This document shows, piece after piece, positions 49,859-60,397 of a stretch of DNA of 64,000 bases. The stretch is from Mugil cephalus (taxonomy: Eukaryota; Chordata; Actinopteri; Mugiliformes; Mugilidae), in NCBI RefSeq assembly GCF_022458985.1, contig NC_061781.1, forward strand, positions 16,399,001 through 16,463,000. Direction: 5' to 3'. Within the stretch, counting starts at the first letter, position 1. Each line of letters opens with the position of its first letter. The position numbers and the translations under genes are program-made. Below the pieces are notes generated by a model. It saw nothing but the letters and a program-made list of their open reading frames with translations. It ran no database searches and was not told the DNA's origin.

Positions 49859-50008
49859 CATGCTAACTAGCTATCTAATAACTAGCTAGCTAGTTATTAG
49901 ATAGCTAGTTATTAGAAAGCTAATTATTAGATAGCTAGTTATTAAATAGCTAGTTATTTGGTAGCTAGCTATTATAGATAGCTACCAATTAGGTAGCTAG
50001 TTAGCATG
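49859..50008. repeat. 150-bp inverted repeat with ~15-bp tandem units and a 48-bp perfect palindrome
   Basis: The outer arms CATGCTAACTAGCTA and TAGCTAGTTAGCATG are exact reverse complements. Between them, a unit of about 15 bp (ATAGCTAGTTATTAG) is repeated with small changes about seven times. Positions 49864-49911 form a perfect 48-bp palindrome centred at 49887/49888. The unit contains the self-complementary tetramer CTAG, so the array can fold into cruciforms or hairpins. It codes for nothing and does not resemble a known transposon end. Confidence 0.9.
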
Positions 50009-50044
50009 GCAGATGATTACATTTTTATAAACCGTTCTTGTGTT

Positions 50045-50235
50045 TGCCACTTCTTGATGGCATTGCTATGGGGTGGGGGTGCCTGGTCTGGTCTAGGTAG
50101 GTAGTAAATGTCTAAGAAACATCTAGATGAACACCAGGTCCAGAAGTTTCTCAGCAGACCATTACATTGTCCCAAGATGATCAATGTTATTTAGTCCTCC
50201 TGTCAGTGGTTTTAATGTTCTGGCTGATCTGTGTA
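50045..50235 (-). mobile_element. Tc1/mariner-like fragment with transposase remnant
   Basis: On the minus strand the left end reads CAGATCAGCCAGAACATTAA followed by AACCACTGACAGGAGG. The interior then runs through a stretch with CTACCTACCTAGACCAG, a diverged piece of the transposase-coding region. Frames are broken. It shares its left end with the copies at 16081 and 52062. Confidence 0.55.
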
Positions 50236-52061
50236 CGTAACAATCAGTCAGTTCAGGGGAAGTAATTGTGACTCAATAAGACATGTCACTCTGTTGAGAC
50301 ATGCAGTTGCAGTGTCGAAAGCTATTCAGCGTTTCCTTATCCAGTGATGTGTGATTGGGTTCCAGAAAATAGAGTTAGCACAGTTAAAACATGAACTGAA
50401 AAAAATCACTTTGCTTCACTGCAAGCCACTGCAAGTTCGTCAGCTCATTTAGTGAAGTGTTTTCAAGGAAAACCTACAGACGGCTGCCAGTTTCTGGCCT
50501 GTAGATGGGGTTCAGAGAACATCTAAGAAACCGGAAAGAGTTTAAAGAGATCAGAGTAGAACGGTAGGCAGGAGCAGTTATGCGGAGCGTATTGTTGTGT
50601 TTGTTGATGTCTTTGAGAAAGTGTTAGCAGGCCCAGTTCAATGAGTAGCTACAAAAAAAGGAGACAGCATCGGTCAGTATGTGTGATTAGGTATGAATAT
50701 AATGTAAAAACACTTCACAGATGGATGAACTGATGATCAATTACAGTATGTACTGTAGATGTATTATTATAAGAATAAATTAAAATGATAGGATCTACAT
50801 ACTACTAATTAACAGATGATCCTGGGTTTTCCAGACCTTTCAGACTTTTCTGACTCTCTTAATATGCATCTAATTATGCTCTCACTAATATTGTATGAAC
50901 TTTTGCCGTGGTAACACAACTATTGGACATTTAGCAAAATGTTTTTTGAATTACGACACTCCTCCCATACCAAGATGTATTCCCTGGGACATTCAAAACA
51001 TGGTAGGGAGATACAGTAGATACAGTTCCACCCCTGTTTACGCAAGAGAAAAAGAAAAGGTCTTGAAACATTACTCACTCTCAATAATTTCCACGCACCC
51101 TCACCTATTTTCTAGTCGCAGTAGCAGTGGGCTCAGTCACATGGTAGTTAACCGCCCATGTGATAAGGATTGTTTTCCCCCACAAATTATTACATACGAG
51201 AATGAGGGTGTTGATAAGGTTTGCTCCGTTACATATAAACTAGGCTGCTGTGGATTTTTATTTTTATTTTTTCCCAGTATATCATGTCAATAACTCACTG
51301 TGTCCATATCAGTGAACTCTTTATCAGCAGTTTACACTCGACATCCCAGAAGTAATGTTTGTCACTAACCAAGAATGTTTTTGTCACTGGTCAGGCAGAA
51401 AAGGGAGACTCTAGCATTTGCTTCATTAATTCACAATCACGGGTCCCCTAGACGCTAGACACTATTCTTCCTGGTGTTATTTCTAAAGGAGGTAAATATT
51501 TCCTTTTGCCATTGAAGCCCTATTACACGGATTAAAGCCAGAATCCCAGGCATGCCGCCATAGTTTAGCCAGGGCCGTGAACGGGGAACGACAGGAATGC
51601 ATCGACTATGTGTTTGCTGTATGTTTGAAAGGTCACACCACATTCCCTACGTGGCTGCTTCCGCTTGTCACCCCAACAGGAACGGGCAAAATGTCTGGTT
51701 AGTCATGGGAGGAAAAGGAGTACGTTTTTAGAAATGAACACGTGTTATTCAAAGTTACATTAACGGAAATTAAACTCTTTTGAGTTTCATACATGTTCTC
51801 TGAACTCCATCTACAGGCCGGAAAACTGGCAACAATCTGTAGGTTTTCTTTGGAAACATGTCACTAAATGAGCTGACGAGCTTCAGGACTTCTGAACATC
51901 TGGTACATGATCACGACTGATCAAACAGGACCCAATCAATGAGAAAGGTCAAGGACGTACGTACTGACTCTGGTGGGAAAGATAGAAATGAGCTTCTCTG
52001 TATGAGTGAGGAGGGTTTGAAGACCAGAGATTTTCCACTGAACTGACTAATTACTACTTAG
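50236..52061. other. Intergenic, nothing recognised
   Basis: No gene-like feature is seen. The longest frame here, 50895-51293, has no splice context and no family resemblance. The sequence is AT-rich, with short T/G-rich patches. Confidence 0.5.
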
Positions 52062-52368
52062 ACCGATCATCCACAACATTAAAATAGGAAACAGGAGAAG
52101 TAAATAACATTAATACAATGTGACTGACCAGGCAGCTCCATCCCAAAGCAACAATGTTCCTCGGTGGTCAGCACAAGGTGTTGACCTGGCCTCCAAATTC
52201 AATAGATCCCAAAGTGATCAAGTATCTGTGGGATGAACTGGAATAAGCAAGACATCACAGAACACACCTAGAAGGCTCATGTCCACTCTCTAATGACTCA
52301 CAACTGTTTCAGAGGCACAATATTAGGAAGATCAGGAAGGTGGTCATAATCTTATGCCTGATCGGCGT
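52062..52368 (+). mobile_element. Internally deleted Tc1/mariner element
   Basis: About 307 bp with related ends: left ACCGATCATCCACAACATTA, right TGGTCATAATCTTATGCCTG then ATCGGCG, whose reverse complement resembles the left end. A short frame near the right end reads TWPPNSIDPKVIKYLWDELE and then a stop. It matches the family motif around the last catalytic acidic residue of Tc1 transposases (WPPxSPDLNPIExLWDxL). Most of the transposase is deleted, so the copy is non-autonomous and dead. This copy defines the family that includes the fragments at 14020, 16081, 36667 and 50045. Confidence 0.75.
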
Positions 52369-54200
52369 GTCTCTGCTGTACAGCTACGTGCAAAGCTGCA
52401 TCCCCCTCTAAAGATGCAATGCGCATAGCAGCTGGGGCTGGGACTACCACTAAAAGACCTTGAAGTATAAAACAAATACACAAATCATCAGCAACATTGT
52501 GGTTGTAACCTTCAAGGTGGAGCCTGTGACAAAGATATACTTTTATTGTAGTGCCCTGTAAAATGAGCTTTAACATGTCTATACGTGTAAACATTAAACA
52601 GTTTCTCAGGTTTTGTTGCTGTTTTTCCTCACAAAGCTGGTTTTCATACCAGTCGTCACAGCTAAAGCTAATTACTCAGTAGCATGAAGTCTTTTATCAG
52701 GAAAGGCCAGGAAGAATAAAACAGTCCAGTAAACCTGAGCAATAATTTTCATATGGGCTTCAAAGACAACAACTGTTACTGAATAACTATAATATGACAT
52801 TTTAATGACATTTTTACATCTTTACAGGAAGAAAACCCCAGGTGATAACTTTGATGATTTTTGGAAAACCTCTACGCTCCTTGTATTTGATGTCATATGC
52901 GCAGAAACATTTTTTTTTTGTAATTAACTTGTACATAGTAATCATATGTCACGGCTCTCCTTGGTTTATGTTGTCACACAAATACCACGCTGTAAACAGC
53001 CATCAATGTGCTGCTGCTGAAAAAATACAACACATCTTCTGTGTGGCATTGTTGTTGCCAGATTATTTTGACTTAAAACCACATGAATACACTGTGGTCA
53101 GAAAAACAACTTTCCAGGTCAGAAAATGAGAGCATCCCATGAGGAGCATGTGAATGCTGTTTCAGATCTGGAAAGTGTGTGGTATGATTTATGACAGGCA
53201 AGAAATTATTGTGTAAAAAATGCACTTTGAAAGGGGCCATCTCTGCCCGTTAAAGGACATCTCTTCCAGATTTTTAGACTGACTGGGGCACTTTCATAAA
53301 ACTGGACCACAGGTTGTATGTTTCTATATCTGGTTTCATGTGGAAAGCATTCAAATATCTAAAGATTTTGTGATAGTTAATGAAGGGTAGAAACAGTGAA
53401 ATACTGAGGAAGGCAGACCACCATCCTAATAGTAAATGCAACATTTATTGACAGTCCTTCACTCAACCTTCATGCAAAGAACCTCAGTGAACTCTGCCTG
53501 TTTTGAGAGCTGACTTACCTTGACCCCAGCTACTGCCTGAGGCCTCATCTTAACCATCCATCTGTAACATCAGCCATTTGATTAGCTAAATGTTCCTTTG
53601 TTTTCCTCCGTTCATTCAATTTCTGCGAGTGCTTGTCCTCTGGAGGGTCGCCCGTTCCTTTGATCATCAATGAGAGACTATGATAATCCCACAATAATGA
53701 AGAGACTTTGCATGGTGTACCTGTGAAGATTAAATAGATTGCCTTTTTATATTTCTGGTGTATCTTTTAAGCATCTTGTGTGTTGTTATATTTAACAACA
53801 ACTTATTCTAAGACCTATAATCTTAACGTCTAATATATGGAATCTATACATCGCATATATACATTCTGGGTAAGTCTCAATGTTGAGATGAAATTTGATG
53901 AATCTTGTTTGTATGTTACACACAGCCCCCTGGACTCACTAATCCGTCCATTTCAAGCATTTGTCTCTAACTATTGTTCGTGTTTTCACTGTCCAAAATA
54001 GACAATGAACAAAGCATGGCCGGGATGCCAGTACTTTTCCACAAGGACAATATCATTAGTTTCCTCTTGGGGCACAGGGGGGAGGGCTAGAGTCAAGTGG
54101 AGGCTGGCGGAAGGGGTAAGCAAAAAATGTGTGAGAGTGATGGGATTATATATTAATTCATCCAAAGTAGTTTTCCGTCTCAGAGCAACGATGTAAAAGA
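52369..54200. other. Intergenic, nothing recognised
   Basis: No exons or clear repeats. The sequence is AT-rich; short open frames lack family similarity or splice sites. Confidence 0.5.
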
Positions 54201-54207
54201 AAACCAA

Positions 54208-54691
54208 CACAGGTCACTGTGCTCCACGGTTTTATTGAGGAAACCCAACAGCAGTTCACTTTGCACCAGCGCTTAATCTATTTGATCCGTTGTGTTTTGT
54301 GACAGACATTATACAGTATGCCTTCAGTGAAGAGTGGTGCAAGAATAGTCAAGTCATTTGGATAAGTGAAAGAGAAAATGCTGCCACGGTATTATCCATA
54401 AAGAAGGCATCATCCGCCCTTGTTTGACAATCAGTCATTTATTTGACACGAGCCTGAGGCATGTGGAAGGGTGCAGCTCTGTTCCTTGAAAAGGTGAATT
54501 AATTACAGTCCTCTTCACGCGTGTTCAAACATTCACAGTCATTCAGATTTACAGTTGAGGTAACAATGCGAGAACCTGAATCGCTGCTTTAAGCACAGGT
54601 CATCATCGTGACAACGTCGGAGCACATCTGAGCTCTTCCTGAAAAGAAGTGAGGACCTGAAATTCAGGTTTCTGGTGACACTTCGACGCAC
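54208..54691 (-). other. Possible orphan 3' terminal exon
   Basis: On the minus strand a good acceptor (ggtttttttggcag) ends at 54692. It is followed by a 50-codon frame (VRRSVTRNLNFRSSLLFRKS at its start) that stops at 54539, then about 330 nt, an AATAAA at about 54228 and a GT/T-rich downstream stretch. That is the layout of a last exon. I do not recognise the peptide. It could be an alternative terminal exon of slc5a3, a separate gene or lncRNA, or chance. It is not similar to MRPS6, the gene entwined with SLC5A3 in human. Confidence 0.3.
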
Positions 54692-54699
54692 CTGCCAAA

Positions 54700-55950
54700 A
54701 AAACCTGTCAGTAAAAGTAAAGGTGATTTTATCGCAATTCATGCTTCACATGCTACCCACAGAGCCCCCTTTCATGTGCGCATGCTACATTTTAACTTGT
54801 TGTTGTTTAGAGTCATAGGATATCAGGGATATGAGTCACTGTCTGAATGGGGATACAGATCATGGCCTCTAAATGCCACCCCCTGACTAAAAGAGATAAA
54901 TTCAGTGGTGTTGATTGTGTCATTTTGAAAAACAGGATATTAATCAAAAGGTTACGTAACTGTATGGTCTAAAATTATATTGACATTCACATTTTACATA
55001 CTGGAGTTTGGGCTTCGTACCAATTAGAATTCAGCGCTGAAAGATGATTTTTAATCCACTCTTAAGTATGTAAAACTACAGAGATGTGAGGTTTAGTCAG
55101 CCGAGGGGAAAAATAGGATGTAAAGAGCCAAACTGGTAAGAAGTGGAGATTTGTACGCAGCTGATTCAGGCTTTTTTATCGGTTGAACATTGTGGCAAGA
55201 AGCCTGGAATCGCCCAATCCTTGTCTGACTCTGAGTGGATTAATAGGGCCTCGTCGGGGTTTTAAGTAATCCTGGTAAACAATAACAGAAATGCCTCATG
55301 TATAGGAAATGCTGAAAGGCGCGGCTTTATTATTATTATTTGTGAATTTCTTCATCCCTCCAAAGATTTGAAAACATCTCAATCACCACACAAAGGGTTT
55401 CATCACGTCGTACTGGAACACAATGCAGCTATTTAGAAGTTGTAAACAAAAAATAAATAAAAAAACGTTGAATTGAAAACCACATGAGGGGATCTGCAAA
55501 GTGGCGTACACAAATACTAAATTAAAGCTGTTTGGCAATTTCTGCAAAACAGATGCTTAGACTCAGAGACGCAGCTCATCAACCCCCCCCCCCCCCATCT
55601 CACACAACTCTACACTCAGTCCGGTTACAGGACGCGTGCATGGTTTTTTAAAGGTCATGCAAGAATAGCGCCCTATTCAAATCAAAAATAAGTTAAATAA
55701 GTTATTCATCTACGAGATAAAAGGATGCAGTAGTTTTTATTTTTCTGCCTAAGTCCCCATTAGACTATAGAATCACCTCTGCTTAAACTTCATGCATTTT
55801 GGAACCACCTGATCCCCCCAATCATCGCTAAAATTTTTTTTTTTCCTGATGGTGCAATAGAACACCAGTCAAAAAAAAAAGCTGCTCACTTTACAGGTGA
55901 TTAATAGAAAATGAAGAAACGAAACACATTTGTCTTTTGGTCGTCACAGA
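54700..55950. other. Intergenic or distal 3' region of slc5a3
   Basis: No coding signal. A C homopolymer occupies about 55584-55597. The region lies just beyond the likely slc5a3 poly(A) site. Confidence 0.5.
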
Positions 55951-55953
55951 AAC

Positions 55954-55959
55954 TTTATT
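55954..55959 (-). terminator. Candidate polyadenylation signal of slc5a3
   Basis: The minus strand reads AATAAAGTTTCTGTGACGAC, about 2.0 kb after the slc5a3 stop. SLC5A3 has a very long 3' UTR in mammals, so the AT-rich 55.9-58.0 kb stretch is probably 3' UTR. Other hexamers nearer the stop were not ranked. Confidence 0.4.
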
Positions 55960-57997
55960 TTCAGTCTCTAAAAATAAAAGGCATAAAAATAACAATGTAT
56001 AATTTCTTAGATCTTAGAAACTTAAGGTTTTAAAGCTCTTTCCCAAACAACCATCATCATTTTTTATTATTCATCCATATTGTGCATAATTTATGCCTGG
56101 CATTGACGAGGATTGGCCTGTCGTCACACAACACTGGAGCCCAAAACATACACGAACACAGTATTATTCCTTTATCTTTTGTAGTCTGAGGTTTTAATGG
56201 ATGATACATTACACTGTGGAATTAATGACCCAAATCCAGAAGGCCGGCATCTTTATGCATCTGATATAATTACCCTTGATAATGTTGTGACTAAATTTGT
56301 TCAGCTAATAAAGACACACGTGTTTAAAATGTCATTTTTGTTATGCACTAATCAACCGCTAAATTAAAACATACTACATGAGAAAGCTGATTTATGACAC
56401 GGCTTTAAACAACAGTTGTTAGGAGATGAAAACAACAGGCTTTTGTGTTCTTTGTCTTGTGTTTTTTTTTTTCCACCTAAGCATTGCACACTAAGACACA
56501 TTTGGTAGGAGGTTCATAAAAGATGCACTTGAATCTAGATTAGATGCATTTCAGTACCGCAGTGCACTAGAAATAAACCGACACACAGTAGATACACAAG
56601 ATATAGCTTAACTATAGAAGAAATACGTATTACGAATGGTGCAGTGAGTCCTGAAACATAGTGTACACAACATAATGCAACAGACCCAACACGTATTTCC
56701 AATTACGTGAAACATAAAATGAGATATGCATAAAAATAAAAACCGATACAGAATCATGAGCATTGGTACTTGTGGCTTTTTGTTACGATACAATAGTAGT
56801 GCATGTAAAGCTGTTGGTTCTGAACTATAACACAGAATACAGCCACACACACACACAAACACACAAAAAAATAAACTTGATAAAAACACAGTAGTAGAAA
56901 ACACAGTATATAAACCATTAGAAATTGAAATACAGCTGCAGGTGTGACTGGAATTTAGTCATTGGTGACAACTTGCACAGTCAAATGTACCATCTACATT
57001 ATTTTCTTCCTCTTGACTCGAAAAGAAAGATTTCTAATCTTGTGCTTGTTTCGCTCTCTTGCATGTGCTAAAGACATACTGAAGATACCAAATACCAACT
57101 GTAAGCTTTAATAAAACATTTTAAATGCAACAATTCCAGTCGACTAAATCAAACCAATAGTCTTAAAGATCACCATAAACATAATGGCCCTATGCAACAC
57201 CGGCATCAAAGTAATTCTTCATAGCACTTAGTATTAATTCTTGTTTTCCCAAAATTCATAATAGACCACTTCTAAAAATAGAGGTGTGGATTTCATTTCA
57301 TTCTCTCAGGCAAGAAGCCCAAAATAACCATTCAGGGAACAATAAAAAAATAATAATAATATAAAAAAAATCACATACTTGAAGAGCTATTGATATAGCA
57401 TGATAATAAGTATAATCAGTGTTAAGCGGCCACAACTTGTATAAAACTGTCATGGCCTACAACATATAAGGGAATTTAAAATTACTACAGACAAACATAT
57501 ACTGTATGTGTGCTACTACCAGCAGCTAAGCCTACAGTCACTGTCAAAAAAAACAAAGTTAAAATAAAAAAGCTTAAATCATATGATACATTTGTATTTC
57601 ACAAAAAAAAAAAACACAAAACTAAACAAAGATGAGTGCATATGTCAAATAAGGCAAATAATCAATTCACTTAGAATACAATTCTAGAAATCCCAGTAGA
57701 TATTTTCAATGCAGAATTAACAACAAGGGCTATACAAAAAGGACACACTAGTGCCAGATTGAATGTCATATAGATGTATAACTGTTTCCATGTTCAGGCT
57801 TTAATCATTTCAAAAAAATGATTAGAATAAGCTTAGATGCCTGTTAAGGAGCTACAAAAGACAACTGTAAATATTACAGACAAAACTTCTCAAATCTCTG
57901 AAAACTTCAATGTTTGTAACAGCCCCAAACCTCCCACATGTCTTCTCCTCTATAAAAGCCCTCGCACCAGTCCCTGTTAGTTCAGCGCAGGGTTCGA

Positions 57998-60130
57998 CTA
58001 CAGTGAGAAATACACAAACATGAAGATGCCCACAGAGCAGACGCATAGTAGGCCCAAGTTGAGGAAGAGTTTAACTCTGGGTGGCTCGTACAGCATCTCC
58101 GCAATGACACTCGGATCTTCCTTCATCGCGTTTTGTTGAGCGCTCTGTTCCCCTTCCTTGTATCCACAAAACCAGTCCATTAAACGCATGCACCGGCTCC
58201 TCTCCCCATTACCATGGCAGCCTTCTTCTGCTCTTAGCATCTCCATCCTTCCATTACCAAAATGTTCTGCAGGGGTGTTGGCAGCGGATGTCTCTGTACT
58301 TGGGGTCGCTGGGTCGTGATCAGTGAATGGGAACAGAAGTTTGACATCTGCCCCATCTACGCACTTCTCCTTTTTGACATCAGCGGGCATTTCTTCACGG
58401 GGCCTCCCATCTCCATTGCAGTGGCTCTTCGTCAGTCGGTGCATTTCCTCTCGGTCCTTTGCGGGGACCTTTTCGATGTTGTGGAGCCCCCACACTGTGG
58501 TGGTGCGCACTTGCTCAACGTCCGGCGGAGAGGTGCACAAACTTACAATCACTGCCACCAAGCCGGAAAGCCAAAACAACCCAGCTGCAAAATACATGTA
58601 ATGGACATGTATTATGAAGGCAGGCCTATCATCAGGCTGATCACAGCGAGGCTGGCGGTAGATAAAAGCTAGGATCAGTCGCAGTGCACCTAGCGTGAAG
58701 CCGGTCATCCCTCCCCAAAACGCGCCCGTCTCGTTACACCGTTTCCAGAACACACCTAGCAGGAACAGGGCGGCGATTGGCGGAGTGAGGTAGCCGGCAA
58801 CTTCCTGGATGTACAAGTAAGTCTGTCCACCTTGCATCTCGATGATGACGGGCACCCAAGCAATGCTGATGGCCACCATGAGCACGACAAACATGCGACC
58901 CACGATCAGCAGCTCGCGCTGAGACGCCTTCTTCCGAATTGTTTGGTAGATGTCCAGGGTGAAGATGGTGCTCGCGCTGTTGAAGATTGAGTCGAGGTCG
59001 CTCATCAACGCCGCGATCATGACTGCCATCATAAGACCCCTGAGTCCCACCGGCATCACTGCCATAACCAGGCGTGGATAGGCGATGTTCGAGCAGCCAG
59101 CATGAGAACCGCACACGGCCATGCAGTGCTCTGGCCCGATGCAGGCGATGTCGTCTGCAAACATGATGCGGGAGATCATTCCTGGAATGACTATCACAAA
59201 CATGGGCAGGATCTTGAGAAATCCAGCCATGAGCGTTGAGCCCTTGGCGTGGGCAATGTTCTTTGCGGCAAGTACTCTCTGAACGATGACTTGGTCCGCA
59301 CACCAATACCAAATAGATGCAGGGGTCTGGCCGAGAATGAATCCGGGCCAAGGGATGTCTTCATCCAGGGGACCTCGAAGGATGCGGAGGGAATCCGGTT
59401 TAGGGTGAATACGGCAGGAAGGTGAATAAGTGTAGTTCCCGGCGGCCATTATAGCAGAAACATTAGGAACTGCCTGCATGTACTTAGTTCTGACACCCTC
59501 GAGCCCACCCACTTTGATCAGGCTGATAATGGTAAGTGTTAGGGCTCCACCAATCATCAACACCGCCTGAAGGGCATCTGTGTACAGCACTGCCACCAAT
59601 CCACCAGTGACAGTGAGTAGAGCCGTCATACTAATGAGCAAAACAATAGACAGGTAAAGGTTCCAACCGAGGGACTCCTGAATAAAGAGAGCTCCAGCAT
59701 ACAAGTCCACAGACAGCTTGGTAAAAATGTAAAGCAACACTGACAAGAAAGCAAAGTAAACTTTTAGCCTGTTGCCGCCGTAGCGTTTCGACAGATACTC
59801 CGGCATAGTGTAGACTCCTGAGTGGATATACACAGGTATAAACACCCAGCCGAGAAGCTGCAGAAGTAGAAGTGCATTAAACTCCCATGCTCCAACAGCA
59901 AAGCCACTCGCGGCTCCGGACCCAGCCAGGCCTATGAAATGTTCACTGCCAATGTTACTGACGAAGAGCGATGCGCCTACCACTATCCATGTCATTGAGC
60001 GTCCAGCCAGGAAGTAGCCACTCACTGTGCTGCGGTTGGCTTTCCACATAGCAAAAAACCCGATGACTAGCACCAGGACAAAATACAGTGCTACCACAGC
60101 TATGTCCGCTGCCTCCATTCCAGGGCCCAT
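57998..60130 (-). CDS. slc5a3: Sodium/myo-inositol cotransporter SMIT1, 710 aa, single coding exon
   Basis: Plasma-membrane symporter that imports the osmolyte myo-inositol with sodium. The CDS is uninterrupted, as in mammals. It starts MGPGMEAADIAVVALYF, aligning with the human N-terminus, and an in-frame TAA four codons upstream fixes the start. Sodium-solute symporter signatures are intact: STVSGYFLAGRSMTW, SNIGSEHFIGLAGSGAASGF, WYWCADQVIVQRVLAAKNIA, and RGLMMAVMIAALMSDLDSIF followed by NSASTIFTLD. It has about 14 transmembrane helices, a variable hydrophilic loop at about residues 545-670, and the family-typical end GIFMFVYFSL. Human SLC5A3 is 718 aa. The leader exon begins at 60397 after a good acceptor (tttgctgtcttgcag), so transcription starts upstream, probably near 62.7 kb. 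Osmotic control through NFAT5 is expected from the family; one possible site is noted at 63389. Confidence 0.97.
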   Translation of the reverse strand: MGPGMEAADIAVVALYFVLVLVIGFFAMWKANRSTVSGYFLAGRSMTWIVVGASLFVSNIGSEHFIGLAGSGAASGFAVGAWEFNALLLLQLLGWVFIPVYIHSGVYTMPEYLSKRYGGNRLKVYFAFLSVLLYIFTKLSVDLYAGALFIQESLGWNLYLSIVLLISMTALLTVTGGLVAVLYTDALQAVLMIGGALTLTIISLIKVGGLEGVRTKYMQAVPNVSAIMAAGNYTYSPSCRIHPKPDSLRILRGPLDEDIPWPGFILGQTPASIWYWCADQVIVQRVLAAKNIAHAKGSTLMAGFLKILPMFVIVIPGMISRIMFADDIACIGPEHCMAVCGSHAGCSNIAYPRLVMAVMPVGLRGLMMAVMIAALMSDLDSIFNSASTIFTLDIYQTIRKKASQRELLIVGRMFVVLMVAISIAWVPVIIEMQGGQTYLYIQEVAGYLTPPIAALFLLGVFWKRCNETGAFWGGMTGFTLGALRLILAFIYRQPRCDQPDDRPAFIIHVHYMYFAAGLFWLSGLVAVIVSLCTSPPDVEQVRTTTVWGLHNIEKVPAKDREEMHRLTKSHCNGDGRPREEMPADVKKEKCVDGADVKLLFPFTDHDPATPSTETSAANTPAEHFGNGRMEMLRAEEGCHGNGERSRCMRLMDWFCGYKEGEQSAQQNAMKEDPSVIAEMLYEPPRVKLFLNLGLLCVCSVGIFMFVYFSL

Positions 60131-60344
60131 TTTTACAGGTTACTTTAAAAAAAAAAAACTCTTTGATGTGAAGGTCACAGCTATATAGTCAAGGCTATGG
60201 ATGTTACTTATAAAAAAAAAGGAGCAATGGAAGTGCTCTGCTTTGGTTTGCTGTCTGGATGGAAGCGTAGGATCCACCGTCAGGTCAAATACACTAGGTG
60301 TGCTTCGGATGGGGTTATCCACCGGCACTGAGGTCGTTCTACTT

Positions 60345-60395
60345 TTAGTGGAGGATGTTGTAGACTTCTGGTCTAGAAAAGCCTACAGTTAACAT
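60345..60395 (-). other. Short upstream ORF in the slc5a3 leader
   Basis: Two bases after the leader-exon acceptor, an ATG opens a 16-codon frame that ends in TAA about 215 nt before the slc5a3 start. It is the only ATG in this leader exon before the main start. Confidence 0.4.
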
Positions 60396-60397
60396 TC

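Noticed and set aside
49859-50008. CRISPR-like array
   Set aside because: The units are contiguous, without spacers, and this is a vertebrate genome; it is a palindromic tandem repeat.
45000-57990. Downstream exons of mrps6, expected from human synteny
   Set aside because: I looked for the conserved LPYKIS and RGGYFLVDFY stretches on the minus strand and did not find them; a diverged exon could still be missed.
58734-59351. Minus-strand open frame of 205 codons
   Set aside because: It is an alternative frame inside the slc5a3 coding exon and has no family similarity.
60140-60328. 62-codon frame just before and in frame with slc5a3
   Set aside because: It opens with GTG, not ATG, and its TAA closes it before the main start; the main start matches the human N-terminus.
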